Assembly (NCBI GenBank): GCA_900468285.1
Contig: UBTF01000002.1
Coordinates: 62,001-126,000 of the forward strand
DNA: 64,000 nucleotides
DNA from: Hyphomicrobiales bacterium
Lineage (GTDB): Bacteria; Pseudomonadota; Alphaproteobacteria; Rhizobiales; Rhizobiaceae
Direction of reading: 5' to 3'
Shown: in pieces, positions 9,152 to 19,319 of the stretch
How positions within the stretch are numbered: position 1 is the stretch's first letter
How the letters are laid out: each line of letters starts with the position of its first letter
Notes under the pieces: model-generated
What the model saw: the letters and a program-made list of their open reading frames with translations, nothing else
Told to the model about the DNA's origin: nothing
Database searches by the model: none
Program-made: the position numbers and the translations under genes

Positions 9152-9310
9152 TCAGAGACACCAGGCGATGCCGCTTTGCATGGCCGACAGAAATATGTCC
9201 GTGCCGTGCCGCATCCAGCCCTGAAACGTCAAAACAACGAGAAACAACGCCGTCGCGGTTGCCAGTGCGGCAGCAAGAAATTTCATCGGACCGTTGCTTA
9301 AGACTTTCAT
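9152..9310 (-). CDS. Small membrane protein, 52 aa, unknown
   Basis: A short ORF upstream of the SCO gene on the same strand encodes 52 residues: a polar start, one strongly hydrophobic helix (about residues 11-29) and a tail ending SGIAWCL. A second in-frame ATG at codon 9 would give a 44-residue version starting MKFLAAA. Neither start has a clear Shine-Dalgarno sequence. Codon choice fits the surroundings, and the hydrophobic helix plus patterned tail argue for a real protein, but no function can be given. Confidence 0.45.
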   Translation of the reverse strand: MKVLSNGPMKFLAAALATATALFLVVLTFQGWMRHGTDIFLSAMQSGIAWCL

Positions 9311-9537
9311 GCCGCAAATATACTGCAAAAGCCTGGCAGGTGAAACAACGAAATACCCGCACCTGCGGTAGTTTACAGTCCGGCGTTAGGAAAAGTTTAA
9401 ATTGTTTTTGAGCATGATGCTCACCAGCGGTTCGCTTTGAGCGCACGACATGACGTCAACGGGCATATGTCCGGCTCCGCATCACCTTCCAAATCTAATT
9501 CGGCCAGCCAAGAGAGCCGTCAGGAAAAGTTGCGACC

Positions 9538-10005
9538 ATGTCGAACGCCATCAAACAATCCGGCGCATATCTTGAAATCGTTTCCTTCCATCTCGGCGAT
9601 CAGGAATTTTGTATCGATATCATGGTGATCCGCGAAATTCGCGGCTGGGCACCCGTCACGCCGATGCCCCACACACCACCTTACGTCCTGGGCCTGATCA
9701 ACTTGCGCGGCGCCGTTATTCCAGTCATCGATATGGCGTGCCGTCTGGGCATGAAGATGACGGAACCGTCCGAGCGTTCCGCAATCATCGTCACAGATAT
9801 CGGCGGCAAGCTCGTTGGCCTGCTGGTTGAACAGGTTTCCGACATGATGACGATTCGCTCCGAAGACCTCCAGCCAGCACCGGAAATCATTCCAGAAGAG
9901 CAGCGCAATTTCTGCCGCGGCATCGTGGCGCTAGAAAAGAGCATGGTCTGCTTCCTCAACCTCGACACAGTCATCGCTGACGAGCTTTCGCGCGAAGCCG
10001 CTTGA
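9538..10005 (+). CDS. cheW: Chemotaxis coupling protein CheW
   Basis: A cytoplasmic scaffold of 155 residues that joins chemoreceptors to the CheA kinase. A single CheW domain fills the protein, with diagnostic blocks IVIREIRG-like (MVIREIRGW), YVLGLINLRGAVIPVIDM and VGLLVEQVSDM. AGGAAAAG lies before the ATG. No cheA, cheY, cheB or cheR is nearby, so this is an orphan copy. It is followed by a strong terminator, so it is probably monocistronic. A partner MCP is encoded about 47 kb away. Confidence 0.93.
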   Translation: MSNAIKQSGAYLEIVSFHLGDQEFCIDIMVIREIRGWAPVTPMPHTPPYVLGLINLRGAVIPVIDMACRLGMKMTEPSERSAIIVTDIGGKLVGLLVEQVSDMMTIRSEDLQPAPEIIPEEQRNFCRGIVALEKSMVCFLNLDTVIADELSREAA

Positions 10006-10033
10006 GGCTAGTCCAATTCAATATGCATTACGA

Positions 10034-10063
10034 AAAACGGCGAGCTTCAGAGCTCGCCGTTTT
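10034..10063 (+). terminator. Rho-independent terminator after cheW
   Basis: A perfect stem with ACGGCGAGCT pairing to AGCTCGCCGT around a TCAG loop, extended by three A-T pairs and ending in TTTT. It lies 29 bp after the cheW stop. The A-run on the other side means it could also serve the minus strand, where creA-side transcription runs away from it. Confidence 0.85.
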
Positions 10064-10137
10064 GGTATTTGAAGCAGGGAATGATCACGCCAGGCGCGGC
10101 GCAGCAGCTTAACAAAGTGGCGGAAGCACCTGAAAAC

Positions 10138-10623
10138 TTATGGTTTTCCGTTCTTCCACGTCACCGTCTGCCCATAGAGCGGGACCGTTGAAATCGCCAT
10201 CTTGGCCGAACCATCCGTCAGTTCCCGCGTGTGGACCAGGTAGATCAGCGTATCATTGGCTTTGTCGTAGATGCGGTTGACGACCATTTTCTTCCAGACC
10301 AGGGACATGCCTTGGCGAAAGACTTCCTCGCCCTTCTTGCCGAGTTCGATATCGCCGATCTCGACCGGACCTGTCTGACTGCAGGAAATCGTGTTATTGG
10401 ACGGATCCTCGAACCAGTTTCCGTTCTTGAGACGATCGATCACGCCTCTGTCGAAATAGGTTATGTGGCAGGTCACGCCCTTGACCTGAGGATCGGCAAT
10501 CGCCTCTACGACGATGTCGTTGCCTGTCCAGTCTACGCCAACCTGGCCAACCACCTGCGCCTGTGCGGCAAACGGCAACAGACCAAGACCCGCAGCCAGC
10601 ATGGAACGAAACGCTTTAGCCAT
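10138..10623 (-). CDS. creA: CreA family periplasmic protein
   Basis: A 161-residue protein with a signal peptide (MAKAFRSMLAAGLGLLPFAAQAQ, cleavage near residue 22) and a CreA domain: VGQVGVDWTGNDIVVEA, VKGVTCHITYF and a later SLVWKKMVVNRIYD. CreA is a conserved exported protein of unclear role; it was named for its position near creB in E. coli, and no creBCD genes are here. The start at 10623 is supported by AAGGG upstream; a longer frame lacks a binding site and would mask the signal peptide. Confidence 0.9.
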   Translation of the reverse strand: MAKAFRSMLAAGLGLLPFAAQAQVVGQVGVDWTGNDIVVEAIADPQVKGVTCHITYFDRGVIDRLKNGNWFEDPSNNTISCSQTGPVEIGDIELGKKGEEVFRQGMSLVWKKMVVNRIYDKANDTLIYLVHTRELTDGSAKMAISTVPLYGQTVTWKNGKP

Positions 10624-10689
10624 TACCCTTATCCCCTTGATGAACTGACATAGAGATAGGTCTGTGCGGCTGCACAACAAGGCTTGAGC

Positions 10690-11280
10690 CTAGCGTTTTC
10701 TCATTGTGCAGGGCGCATAGCCCGTGGCGTGGAGCCTGCCGGCCACCATTCCGATCTTTTCCGGAATGTGATGGATGTGGTCCACTGCAAGGGCCTTTGC
10801 CGCAGCAATCGATGCAGCCGCACAGACGACCGCATCTTCCGCCGCATTGTGGTGCACGAAGCGCAGTTGCAGATGATGCGCGATGATGTTGAGCTTGTGC
10901 GATGGCAGGGATGGCCAGACCTTCTGCGACATCTTCACGCTGCACAGATAGGAGAGCTGCGGGTAGCTCTGTCGGTACTTGTCGAAGCTTGCCCGCATCA
11001 CGCTGAAATCGAAGGCCGCATTATGGGCGATCATCGTCGAGTCGCGCAGATCGTCGGCAAACTCGTCCATCACTTCGGGAAACTCAGGCGCATCTTCCAC
11101 ATCGTGCGGACGAATGCCATGAACCGCGATGTTAAAGGGGGAGAAGCGCATATCCCTGGGCCGAATCAGTCTTTCCTCGACCCGCACGATTTGTCCGTTC
11201 TCGATCCATGCAAGCCCGACGGAACAGGCGCTTCCGCGCTCTTCATTGGCGGTTTCGAAATCGATGGCGATGGTTTTCAA
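10690..11280 (-). CDS. DEDDh 3'-5' exonuclease, DnaQ/epsilon-like
   Basis: A nuclease of about 196 residues related to the proofreading subunit of DNA polymerase III. The acidic motifs are complete: DFET (ExoI), HNAAFD (ExoII) and HNAAED (ExoIII, with the catalytic His), giving the DEDDh class. It contains only the exonuclease domain, so it is probably a stand-alone repair or RNA/DNA-trimming nuclease rather than DnaQ itself. I prefer the TTG at 11280, which gives MKTIAIDFET and has GGGAA about 9 nt upstream. A TTG at 11319 in the same frame is the alternative. Confidence 0.88.
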   Translation of the reverse strand: MKTIAIDFETANEERGSACSVGLAWIENGQIVRVEERLIRPRDMRFSPFNIAVHGIRPHDVEDAPEFPEVMDEFADDLRDSTMIAHNAAFDFSVMRASFDKYRQSYPQLSYLCSVKMSQKVWPSLPSHKLNIIAHHLQLRFVHHNAAEDAVVCAAASIAAAKALAVDHIHHIPEKIGMVAGRLHATGYAPCTMRKR

Positions 11281-11416
11281 GTAGCGATTCCCGTTGGTTG
11301 CTTGCACGGCATAGAACAAACCCGAGAAAAAATGAACAGGCGAGCCGGATTCGGGTGGAACGGGGCCAGAGCAGCCGTTAGAGGCTTCTCATTCGCCGCA
11401 AATGGGAGAACCCGAC

Positions 11417-12334
11417 ATGGCCGTGCAACAGCAGATGAATGCAAGAGAATGGGCGATGCTCGTCTTCCTGTCCCTGCTGTGGGGTGGATCCTTCTTTTTC
11501 GTTGGAATTGCTGTCAAGGAACTACCGCCGCTGACCATTGTGATGCTGCGCGTATCCATCGCCGCACTCGCCCTTTTGGCCGTCTGCAAGGTCATGGGAT
11601 ACCGGCTGCCGAAAACGCCTGGTGTCATCCGCGCCTTCTTTGGCATGGGGCTTCTCAACAACATCATACCCTTCAGCCTCATCGTCTGGGGCCAAACCCA
11701 TATTGCCAGCGGCGTCGCTTCCATTCTCAATGCCACCACGCCGCTCTTTACCGTCATCGTAGCCCACCTGCTGACGTCAGACGAAAAGATTTCGGTCAAC
11801 AAATTCGCAGGCATCGTCATGGGCTTTGTAGGCGTCGCAACCATGATCGGTCCTGCCGCCCTGACCGGCGAAAGCTCCAGCCTTTGGGGCCAACTCGCCA
11901 TTCTGGGAGCAGCAGTTTCCTATTCTTTCGCTGGCATTTTCGGTCGCCGCTTCAAGGCCATGGGCGTTGCGCCAATCGTCACCGCCACAGGGCAAATCTC
12001 AGCCTCGTCCCTCGTTCTCATTCCCATTGCGCTCATCATCGACAAGCCCTGGCTGCTGCCGATACCAAGCGGTGCTGCCTGGGGCGCGCTGTTTGGAATA
12101 GCGCTGCTTTCGACGGCGCTGGCCTACCTGATCTTCTTCCGCATCCTCTCCTCGGCCGGTGCCACAAACCTTGCTCTCGTCACCTTCCTCATCCCGGTGA
12201 GCGCAATCCTGATGGGATCTCTGGTGCTTGGCGAACAGCTGGAGGCAAAGCATTTCATCGGAATGGCGATGATTGCTGCCGGATTGCTGGCGATGGACGG
12301 CCGGCTGTTTCGCAGAAAACAGGCAGCGCAATAA
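11417..12334 (+). CDS. EamA family (DMT) transporter
   Basis: A 305-residue inner-membrane permease with ten predicted helices in two EamA repeats (about residues 8-140 and 150-298). Family marks are LSLLWGGSFFFVGIAVKELPP near the start and a final GMAMIAAGLLAMDG helix. The start at 11417 has GGGAG 8 nt upstream, inside a slightly longer frame that begins at 11402. It ends 6 bp from the convergent ligA gene. Substrate unknown; relatives export amino acids or metabolites. Confidence 0.88.
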   Translation: MAVQQQMNAREWAMLVFLSLLWGGSFFFVGIAVKELPPLTIVMLRVSIAALALLAVCKVMGYRLPKTPGVIRAFFGMGLLNNIIPFSLIVWGQTHIASGVASILNATTPLFTVIVAHLLTSDEKISVNKFAGIVMGFVGVATMIGPAALTGESSSLWGQLAILGAAVSYSFAGIFGRRFKAMGVAPIVTATGQISASSLVLIPIALIIDKPWLLPIPSGAAWGALFGIALLSTALAYLIFFRILSSAGATNLALVTFLIPVSAILMGSLVLGEQLEAKHFIGMAMIAAGLLAMDGRLFRRKQAAQ

Positions 12335-12340
12335 CCGGTC

Positions 12341-14545
<2,205 letters not shown>

Positions 14546-14624
14546 TTACCGCAGCCTGCCCACTTTTCAACGGCAAGCTTTCGCGTAATCTGATTTCCGG
14601 GAGTGAGTAGCAAGGGGTGTGACC

Positions 14625-15239
14625 ATGGACTTTACGACGCTTATTGCATTCGCCGCCGCCTTCTTCGTTTTTGCAGCCAGCCCTGGCCCTGACAATATGA
14701 CCATTGTCGCGCGGACCATTACTCACGGTGCGGCGTCCGGCCTTGCCTATGGTGCCGGTACGGTTGCCGGCATCCTCATCTTTCTCGCGCTCGCCGCCGT
14801 CGGCCTCTCGGTTCTGGCAGCCGAGATGGGCACGGTGATGGCTGTGCTGCGCTATGCGGGAGCAGCCTACCTGATCTGGATGGGCATCAAATTGTGGACG
14901 GCGGAACCGGTCGTGCCGGAATTGCATGCCCTGAAAGCGCGGGGCAACCTGTTATCGATCTTCATGACGGGGATGGCGCTCAATCTGGGCAATCCCAAAA
15001 TGCCACTCTTCTATGTTGCGCTTCTGCCCAATGTTGTCGGAGCATCGTTGACGGTCGATCATCTGGCTGTGCTGGCGGGCGTTATTCTGTCTGTTGAAGT
15101 CATCGTCATCGGCGGCCATGTCGCGCTTGCCGTCAGAGCCCGCAGTTTGTTGCGCTCGGAAAAAATCGTGCGGCGGGTCAACCGCACGGCAGGAGGCGTG
15201 ATGATCGGTTCAGGCGTGGCAGTTGCCGTCAGCCGCTAG
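14625..15239 (+). CDS. LysE family amino acid exporter
   Basis: A 204-residue inner-membrane protein with about six helices. The LysE/RhtB signature is clear: AASPGPDNMTIVARTITHG near residue 20, then YLIWMGIKLW and LNLGNPKMPLFYVALLP. Family members export lysine, homoserine, threonine or other amino acids. The ATG at 14625 has AAGGGG 7 nt upstream; a GTG two codons earlier is in frame. A plus-strand gene alone between ligA and recN. Confidence 0.9.
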   Translation: MDFTTLIAFAAAFFVFAASPGPDNMTIVARTITHGAASGLAYGAGTVAGILIFLALAAVGLSVLAAEMGTVMAVLRYAGAAYLIWMGIKLWTAEPVVPELHALKARGNLLSIFMTGMALNLGNPKMPLFYVALLPNVVGASLTVDHLAVLAGVILSVEVIVIGGHVALAVRARSLLRSEKIVRRVNRTAGGVMIGSGVAVAVSR

Positions 15240-15240
15240 G

Positions 15241-15267
15241 GCGTTTCCTTTTTTAAAACGGAAACGC
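15241..15267. terminator. Bidirectional terminator between the LysE gene and recN
   Basis: GCGTTTCC pairs with GGAAACGC across a T- and A-rich loop that can itself pair. It fits exactly between the stops of the two convergent genes. The stem is only 8 bp of moderate GC and the T-run after it is short on the plus strand, so strength is uncertain. Confidence 0.6.
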
Positions 15268-15268
15268 T

Positions 15269-16942
15269 TTAATCCTGCGCTGCGAGCAGCTTGGCTGCCG
15301 CCGCCCTCGCCTCATCCGTCACCGAAGCACCGGCCAGCATACGGGCAATCTCTTCGGTGCGATGCTCAGGCTGCATGGTGGCGACGCGGGTGGCAATACG
15401 CTCCGTGCCATCGCCGGACGGCCCTTTGGAAATCAGCAGATGGGTACCGGCGCGCGCAGCCACCTGCGGCGCATGGGTAACGGAAAGAACCTGCACGGTT
15501 TTCGACAGGCGCTTCAGGCGCTGGCCGATAGCATCCGCCACCGCGCCACCAACACCGGTGTCGATTTCATCAAAGACCAGCGTAGGGGCTGAGCCTCGGT
15601 CGGCAAGGGCCACCTTGAGCGCCAGCAGGAAGCGCGAAAGCTCGCCACCGGAGGCCACTTTCATGATGGGGCCGGGACGCGTGCCCGGGTTTGTCTGGAC
15701 GTGGAATTCGACCACATCAATACCATCGGCCGTGGCAGCGGACGGATCGCTGGTGACCTCGACAGTGAAACGGGCGCGCTCAAGCTTCAATGCCGGCAAT
15801 TCCGCCATGACCGCATCGGAAAGAGCCGAGGCCGCATTCTGACGCTTCTCCGAAAGCGATTGAGAGGCGCGATCAAAATCGGACTTTACGACGCCAAGAT
15901 GCTTTTCGAGCTGCGCCAGCTTTTCCTCACCCGCATCCAGATCCGCAAGATCCGCCACCATGCGCTCTGCAAGCGCCGGAAGCTCTGTGACCGGTACGGA
16001 ATATTTTCGAGCAGCCGCACGCAGTGCAAAGAGCCGCTCTTCCACGCGCTCCAGCTCACGCGGATCGAACTCGGTTCGGCGAAGCGCACTTTCTACTTCC
16101 ATCTGGGCATTGGAAAGGTTGTCCAGCGCGGCGTCCAGCAGTTGAACGGTTTCTTCCAGCAAGCCCGGAGCTTCATGGCTCTTGCGCTCAAGACGCCGCA
16201 TCATCGAAGCAATCATCGGAACGGGCGAGGCATTGCCGTTTAGAAATTCACTCGCCTCGGCGATATCGCCAGCAATGCGTTCAGACTTCTGCATCACGGC
16301 CCGGCGCTCGGCAAGCTCATCCTCTTCGCCATCGCGTGGCGACAGCACCTCAAGCTCCTCGACGGAAGACCTGAGATAATCCGCTTCGCGGGCCGCAGCC
16401 TCCACCTTGGCGCGGTGCGTTTTCAGGCCGCGCTCCGCATCCTTCCAGATGCGGTAGAGTGACTGCACTGAGGCAACCTCATCCGTGAGCCCCGCAAAGG
16501 CATCCAGAAGCGTCCGGTGGGCATTTGTATCGACCAGCGCCCGGTCATCATGCTGGCCATGGATTTCGACCATGTGTTGCCCAAGCTGGCGCATGAGCTG
16601 CACGGAAACGGCCTGGTCATTGATGTAGGCTTTGGTCCGGCCATCGGCAGATTGGACACGGCGAAAGATCAGGTCGCCATCGTCATCAAGTGCATTTTCG
16701 CGAAGCAGCGCGCGCGCGGGGTGATCCATGCCGACTTCGAAAGTCGCGGTAACCTGGCCCTTGTCCTCACCATGGCGAACAAGGCCACCGTCACCGCGTC
16801 CACCAAGGGCAAGCGACAGGCTATCGAGAAGAATGGATTTGCCGGCGCCCGTCTCACCAGTCAGCACGGAAAGGCCGGCCTCGAACCCAAGGTCGAGCCG
16901 TTCGATCAGAACGATATCGCGGATCGATAGCTGGACCAGCAT
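15269..16942 (-). CDS. recN: DNA repair protein RecN
   Basis: SMC-like ATPase that works early in double-strand-break repair. The 557-residue protein has Walker A GETGAGKS at residues 29-36, long coiled-coil segments in the middle (about 155-360, rich in Glu, Arg and Ala), the ABC signature VASGGELSRFLLAL and Walker B LVFDEIDTGVGG. Length is normal. It follows bamD on the same strand with a 16-bp gap, and its position between bamD and ligA is usual for the group. Confidence 0.96.
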   Translation of the reverse strand: MLVQLSIRDIVLIERLDLGFEAGLSVLTGETGAGKSILLDSLSLALGGRGDGGLVRHGEDKGQVTATFEVGMDHPARALLRENALDDDGDLIFRRVQSADGRTKAYINDQAVSVQLMRQLGQHMVEIHGQHDDRALVDTNAHRTLLDAFAGLTDEVASVQSLYRIWKDAERGLKTHRAKVEAAAREADYLRSSVEELEVLSPRDGEEDELAERRAVMQKSERIAGDIAEASEFLNGNASPVPMIASMMRRLERKSHEAPGLLEETVQLLDAALDNLSNAQMEVESALRRTEFDPRELERVEERLFALRAAARKYSVPVTELPALAERMVADLADLDAGEEKLAQLEKHLGVVKSDFDRASQSLSEKRQNAASALSDAVMAELPALKLERARFTVEVTSDPSAATADGIDVVEFHVQTNPGTRPGPIMKVASGGELSRFLLALKVALADRGSAPTLVFDEIDTGVGGAVADAIGQRLKRLSKTVQVLSVTHAPQVAARAGTHLLISKGPSGDGTERIATRVATMQPEHRTEEIARMLAGASVTDEARAAAAKLLAAQD

Positions 16943-16958
16943 GGCTTACGCTCTGTCC

Positions 16959-17825
16959 TCAGGCTCCCACCAGTTTTTTACCGGCGCGGGAAATCCAGGA
17001 TTCCTTGTTCTCGCGAGGCTCAAGCCCCTGCCCCTTGAGGAGCTTGTACGAGTCTTGATACCATTCGCTGTCAGGGTAGTTGTTGCCGAGAACCGCCGCT
17101 GCCGTCTGTGCTTCGTCTGCCAGACCCATTGCATAATAGGCTTCGGTCAGACGTGCCAGGGCTTCTTCGATCTGGTTGGTATTCTGGTACTGCTCCACAA
17201 CGATGCGGAAGCGGGAAACAGCTGCCAGATATTCCTTGCGCTCAAGGTAATAACGGCCGACCTGCATTTCGCGACCTGCGAGCTGGTCACGCGCAAAGCG
17301 GATTTTTGCCTGCGCATCGGCGACATATTCCGAATCAGGGTAATCGGTGACCACCTTGTTCATCGCTTCGATCGTGCGCTGTGCAGCGCGCTGATCCTGC
17401 GTGACGTCGGCGATCTGCTTGGAATAGGCAAGACCGATCATATACTGAACATAGGCGGCGTCTTTTGCCCGCGGATACTGCTTGAGAAAGCGCGTACCGG
17501 ACGAGATCGCCACATCATTCTTGTTCTGGCGGGTTGCGATGAACGTGTTCATCACGAGAGCCTTCTGGCCCCACTCCGTGAAGGGATACTGCTTGTCGAT
17601 AGCGGAGAACTTGCGACCAGCCTCGGTCATGTTGCCAGCATTCATGTTGGCAAGACCCTGCTTGTAAAGAACGTCCGGCGGATCGGTCTCAACGCCAAGC
17701 TTGGTGATGTCGATATCGGGATCAGACTGGCAGGATGTTACCAGCGTTCCGGCGCCAATCAGCATCAGCGATACGAGAGCTCCCCGCACCGTACCATTCA
17801 TCGCACCAGACACTACACGCTTCAT
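16959..17825 (-). CDS. bamD: Outer membrane assembly lipoprotein BamD
   Basis: Lipoprotein of the BAM complex that inserts beta-barrel proteins into the outer membrane. The 288-residue precursor has a signal peptide ending in LVTSC (lipid-attached Cys near residue 32), then tetratricopeptide-like repeats: DPPDVLYKQGLANMNAGN, YPFTEWGQKAL, YPRAKDAAYVQYMIGLAYS and YPDSEYVADAQAKI. The C-terminus carries the YYAMGLADEAQ repeat. A terminator separates it from lpxC upstream, so it probably has its own promoter. Confidence 0.95.
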   Translation of the reverse strand: MKRVVSGAMNGTVRGALVSLMLIGAGTLVTSCQSDPDIDITKLGVETDPPDVLYKQGLANMNAGNMTEAGRKFSAIDKQYPFTEWGQKALVMNTFIATRQNKNDVAISSGTRFLKQYPRAKDAAYVQYMIGLAYSKQIADVTQDQRAAQRTIEAMNKVVTDYPDSEYVADAQAKIRFARDQLAGREMQVGRYYLERKEYLAAVSRFRIVVEQYQNTNQIEEALARLTEAYYAMGLADEAQTAAAVLGNNYPDSEWYQDSYKLLKGQGLEPRENKESWISRAGKKLVGA

Positions 17826-18023
17826 TCGTCAGTTCCCACTTCCTGCGTAAATACAGAACATCGGCTTTTCCAGTGGCGTTTCTAGCCATAAAAGCGTCTG
17901 CAGGGCAACGCAATGATGACGCAATAACGCATTTTTATGGCATGGCGACCTGAAGCTGATGATTATCTCTGCCCCAAGAGCGCGTTTTTGCCTCTGTTAC
18001 TCGCTTAAACCTATTCATCGACA

Positions 18024-18053
18024 TGCAAAAAAGCCGCCCGGAAGGACGGCTTT
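18024..18053 (-). terminator. Terminator after lpxC
   Basis: Read on the minus strand, AAAGCCGTCC pairs with GGGCGGCTTT (one G-U pair) around a 4-nt loop and runs into six T. It lies about 20 bp after the lpxC stop, separating it from bamD. Confidence 0.85.
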
Positions 18054-18073
18054 CAATTTCCAGATTATCTTGA

Positions 18074-19033
18074 TTACGCAGACCAGGGCGCAAACTCAGT
18101 CTGCTGGACAGCTACGAATTCCCGAGCCCGGACAACGGGATGACGGGCAGCAGGTGCCTCAACAATTTCATAAGCCGTTGGATCGCTCAGCAACGCCTTC
18201 AATGCATTGGCATTGACCTTGTGACCCCCGCGATAGGAACGGTAGCAACCGATGAACTGCGCTCCCGCAAGCGCCAGGTCGCCAACGGCATCCAGCGTCT
18301 TGTGACGGACGAACTCGTCCTTCTCGTAACGCAGGCCTTCCATGTTAATGACCGTGTGATCATCGGAAATGACGACGGAATTCTCAAGCGCAGAGCCAAG
18401 CGCGTAACCGGCAGCCCACAGACGTTCAACATCCCGCATGAAGCCGAAGGTGCGTGCACGCGACAGCTCGTTCTTGAAGGTCTCGGCAGTAAGATCACCC
18501 TGCCAGATCTGGCGGCCGATCAGCGGCGTGTCGAAATCGATCTCGACCTCGAACCGCGTGCCGTCATAGGGGCGGAATTCAGCCCAGGAGGCACCGGCTT
18601 CGATGCGCACCGGCTTGGTCACCCTGATGTAGCGACGCTTCACGCCAAGGTTCTTGATGCCAACCGATTCGATGGCTTCGATGAAAGGTGCAGAGCTGCC
18701 GTCCATGATCGGAACTTCGGGACCATCGACTTCAACAATGAGATTGTCGATACCCATTGCATAGATGCCGGCCATGACGTGCTCGACGGTGGCGATCGAC
18801 TCAGGGAGCGACCGACCGATAACCGTGCAGAGATCCGTATTGCCGACATTGGCGGATACGGCCTTGAGCTCGACCGAGGTTCCATTTTCATACTGGCGGC
18901 TGAAAACGATGCCTGTACCCGCTTCCGCTGGCTGGAAGGTCATGGACACCGGATTGCCCGAATGAACGCCAATGCCCTTGAGCTGAACAGGATTGGCGAT
19001 AGTTGTCTGGAAACCGAGCAGTCCGATGGTCAT
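18074..19033 (-). CDS. lpxC: UDP-3-O-acyl-N-acetylglucosamine deacetylase
   Basis: Zinc enzyme for the first committed step of lipid A synthesis, in the cytoplasm. In the 319-residue protein the zinc ligands are H85 (TVEHVMAGIYA), H244 and D248 (HKTLDAVGD), and the general acid/base His is H271 in GGHKVN. The protein is slightly longer than E. coli LpxC because of a C-terminal tail of about 20 residues. It follows ftsZ, as in E. coli, but a hairpin between the two suggests separate transcription. Confidence 0.96.
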   Translation of the reverse strand: MTIGLLGFQTTIANPVQLKGIGVHSGNPVSMTFQPAEAGTGIVFSRQYENGTSVELKAVSANVGNTDLCTVIGRSLPESIATVEHVMAGIYAMGIDNLIVEVDGPEVPIMDGSSAPFIEAIESVGIKNLGVKRRYIRVTKPVRIEAGASWAEFRPYDGTRFEVEIDFDTPLIGRQIWQGDLTAETFKNELSRARTFGFMRDVERLWAAGYALGSALENSVVISDDHTVINMEGLRYEKDEFVRHKTLDAVGDLALAGAQFIGCYRSYRGGHKVNANALKALLSDPTAYEIVEAPAARHPVVRAREFVAVQQTEFAPWSA

Positions 19034-19258
19034 GCGAGTATAGCCTTTTCGTGCGGACCTGCCTGCTACACCGGCGCGATCCGAATTTCAACCGAGGGAA
19101 ATAAACACGAGCCGTGCCGTGTTCCATCCTCGTCTCATGCTCATACATACGCACTGTTCGTGGCCATCTCAAATCACTGTTAATGTCGCTTTGTAACAGA
19201 CACAACGCATTGAAAAAGCTTGTGGAAAAGCAGCGTGGCAGATGTCATGAAACTGAAA

Positions 19259-19284
19259 TACCCGGGCGCTTTCGAGCCCGGGTA
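19259..19284 (-). terminator. Terminator after ftsZ
   Basis: TACCCGGGC pairs with GCCCGGGTA around an 8-nt loop, 36 bp beyond the ftsZ stop. On the minus strand it is followed by TATTTCAGTTT, a moderately T-rich tract. Confidence 0.75.
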
Positions 19285-19319
19285 CCACATCGTGCAAAGT
19301 CACGACTCTGTTTATGCCA

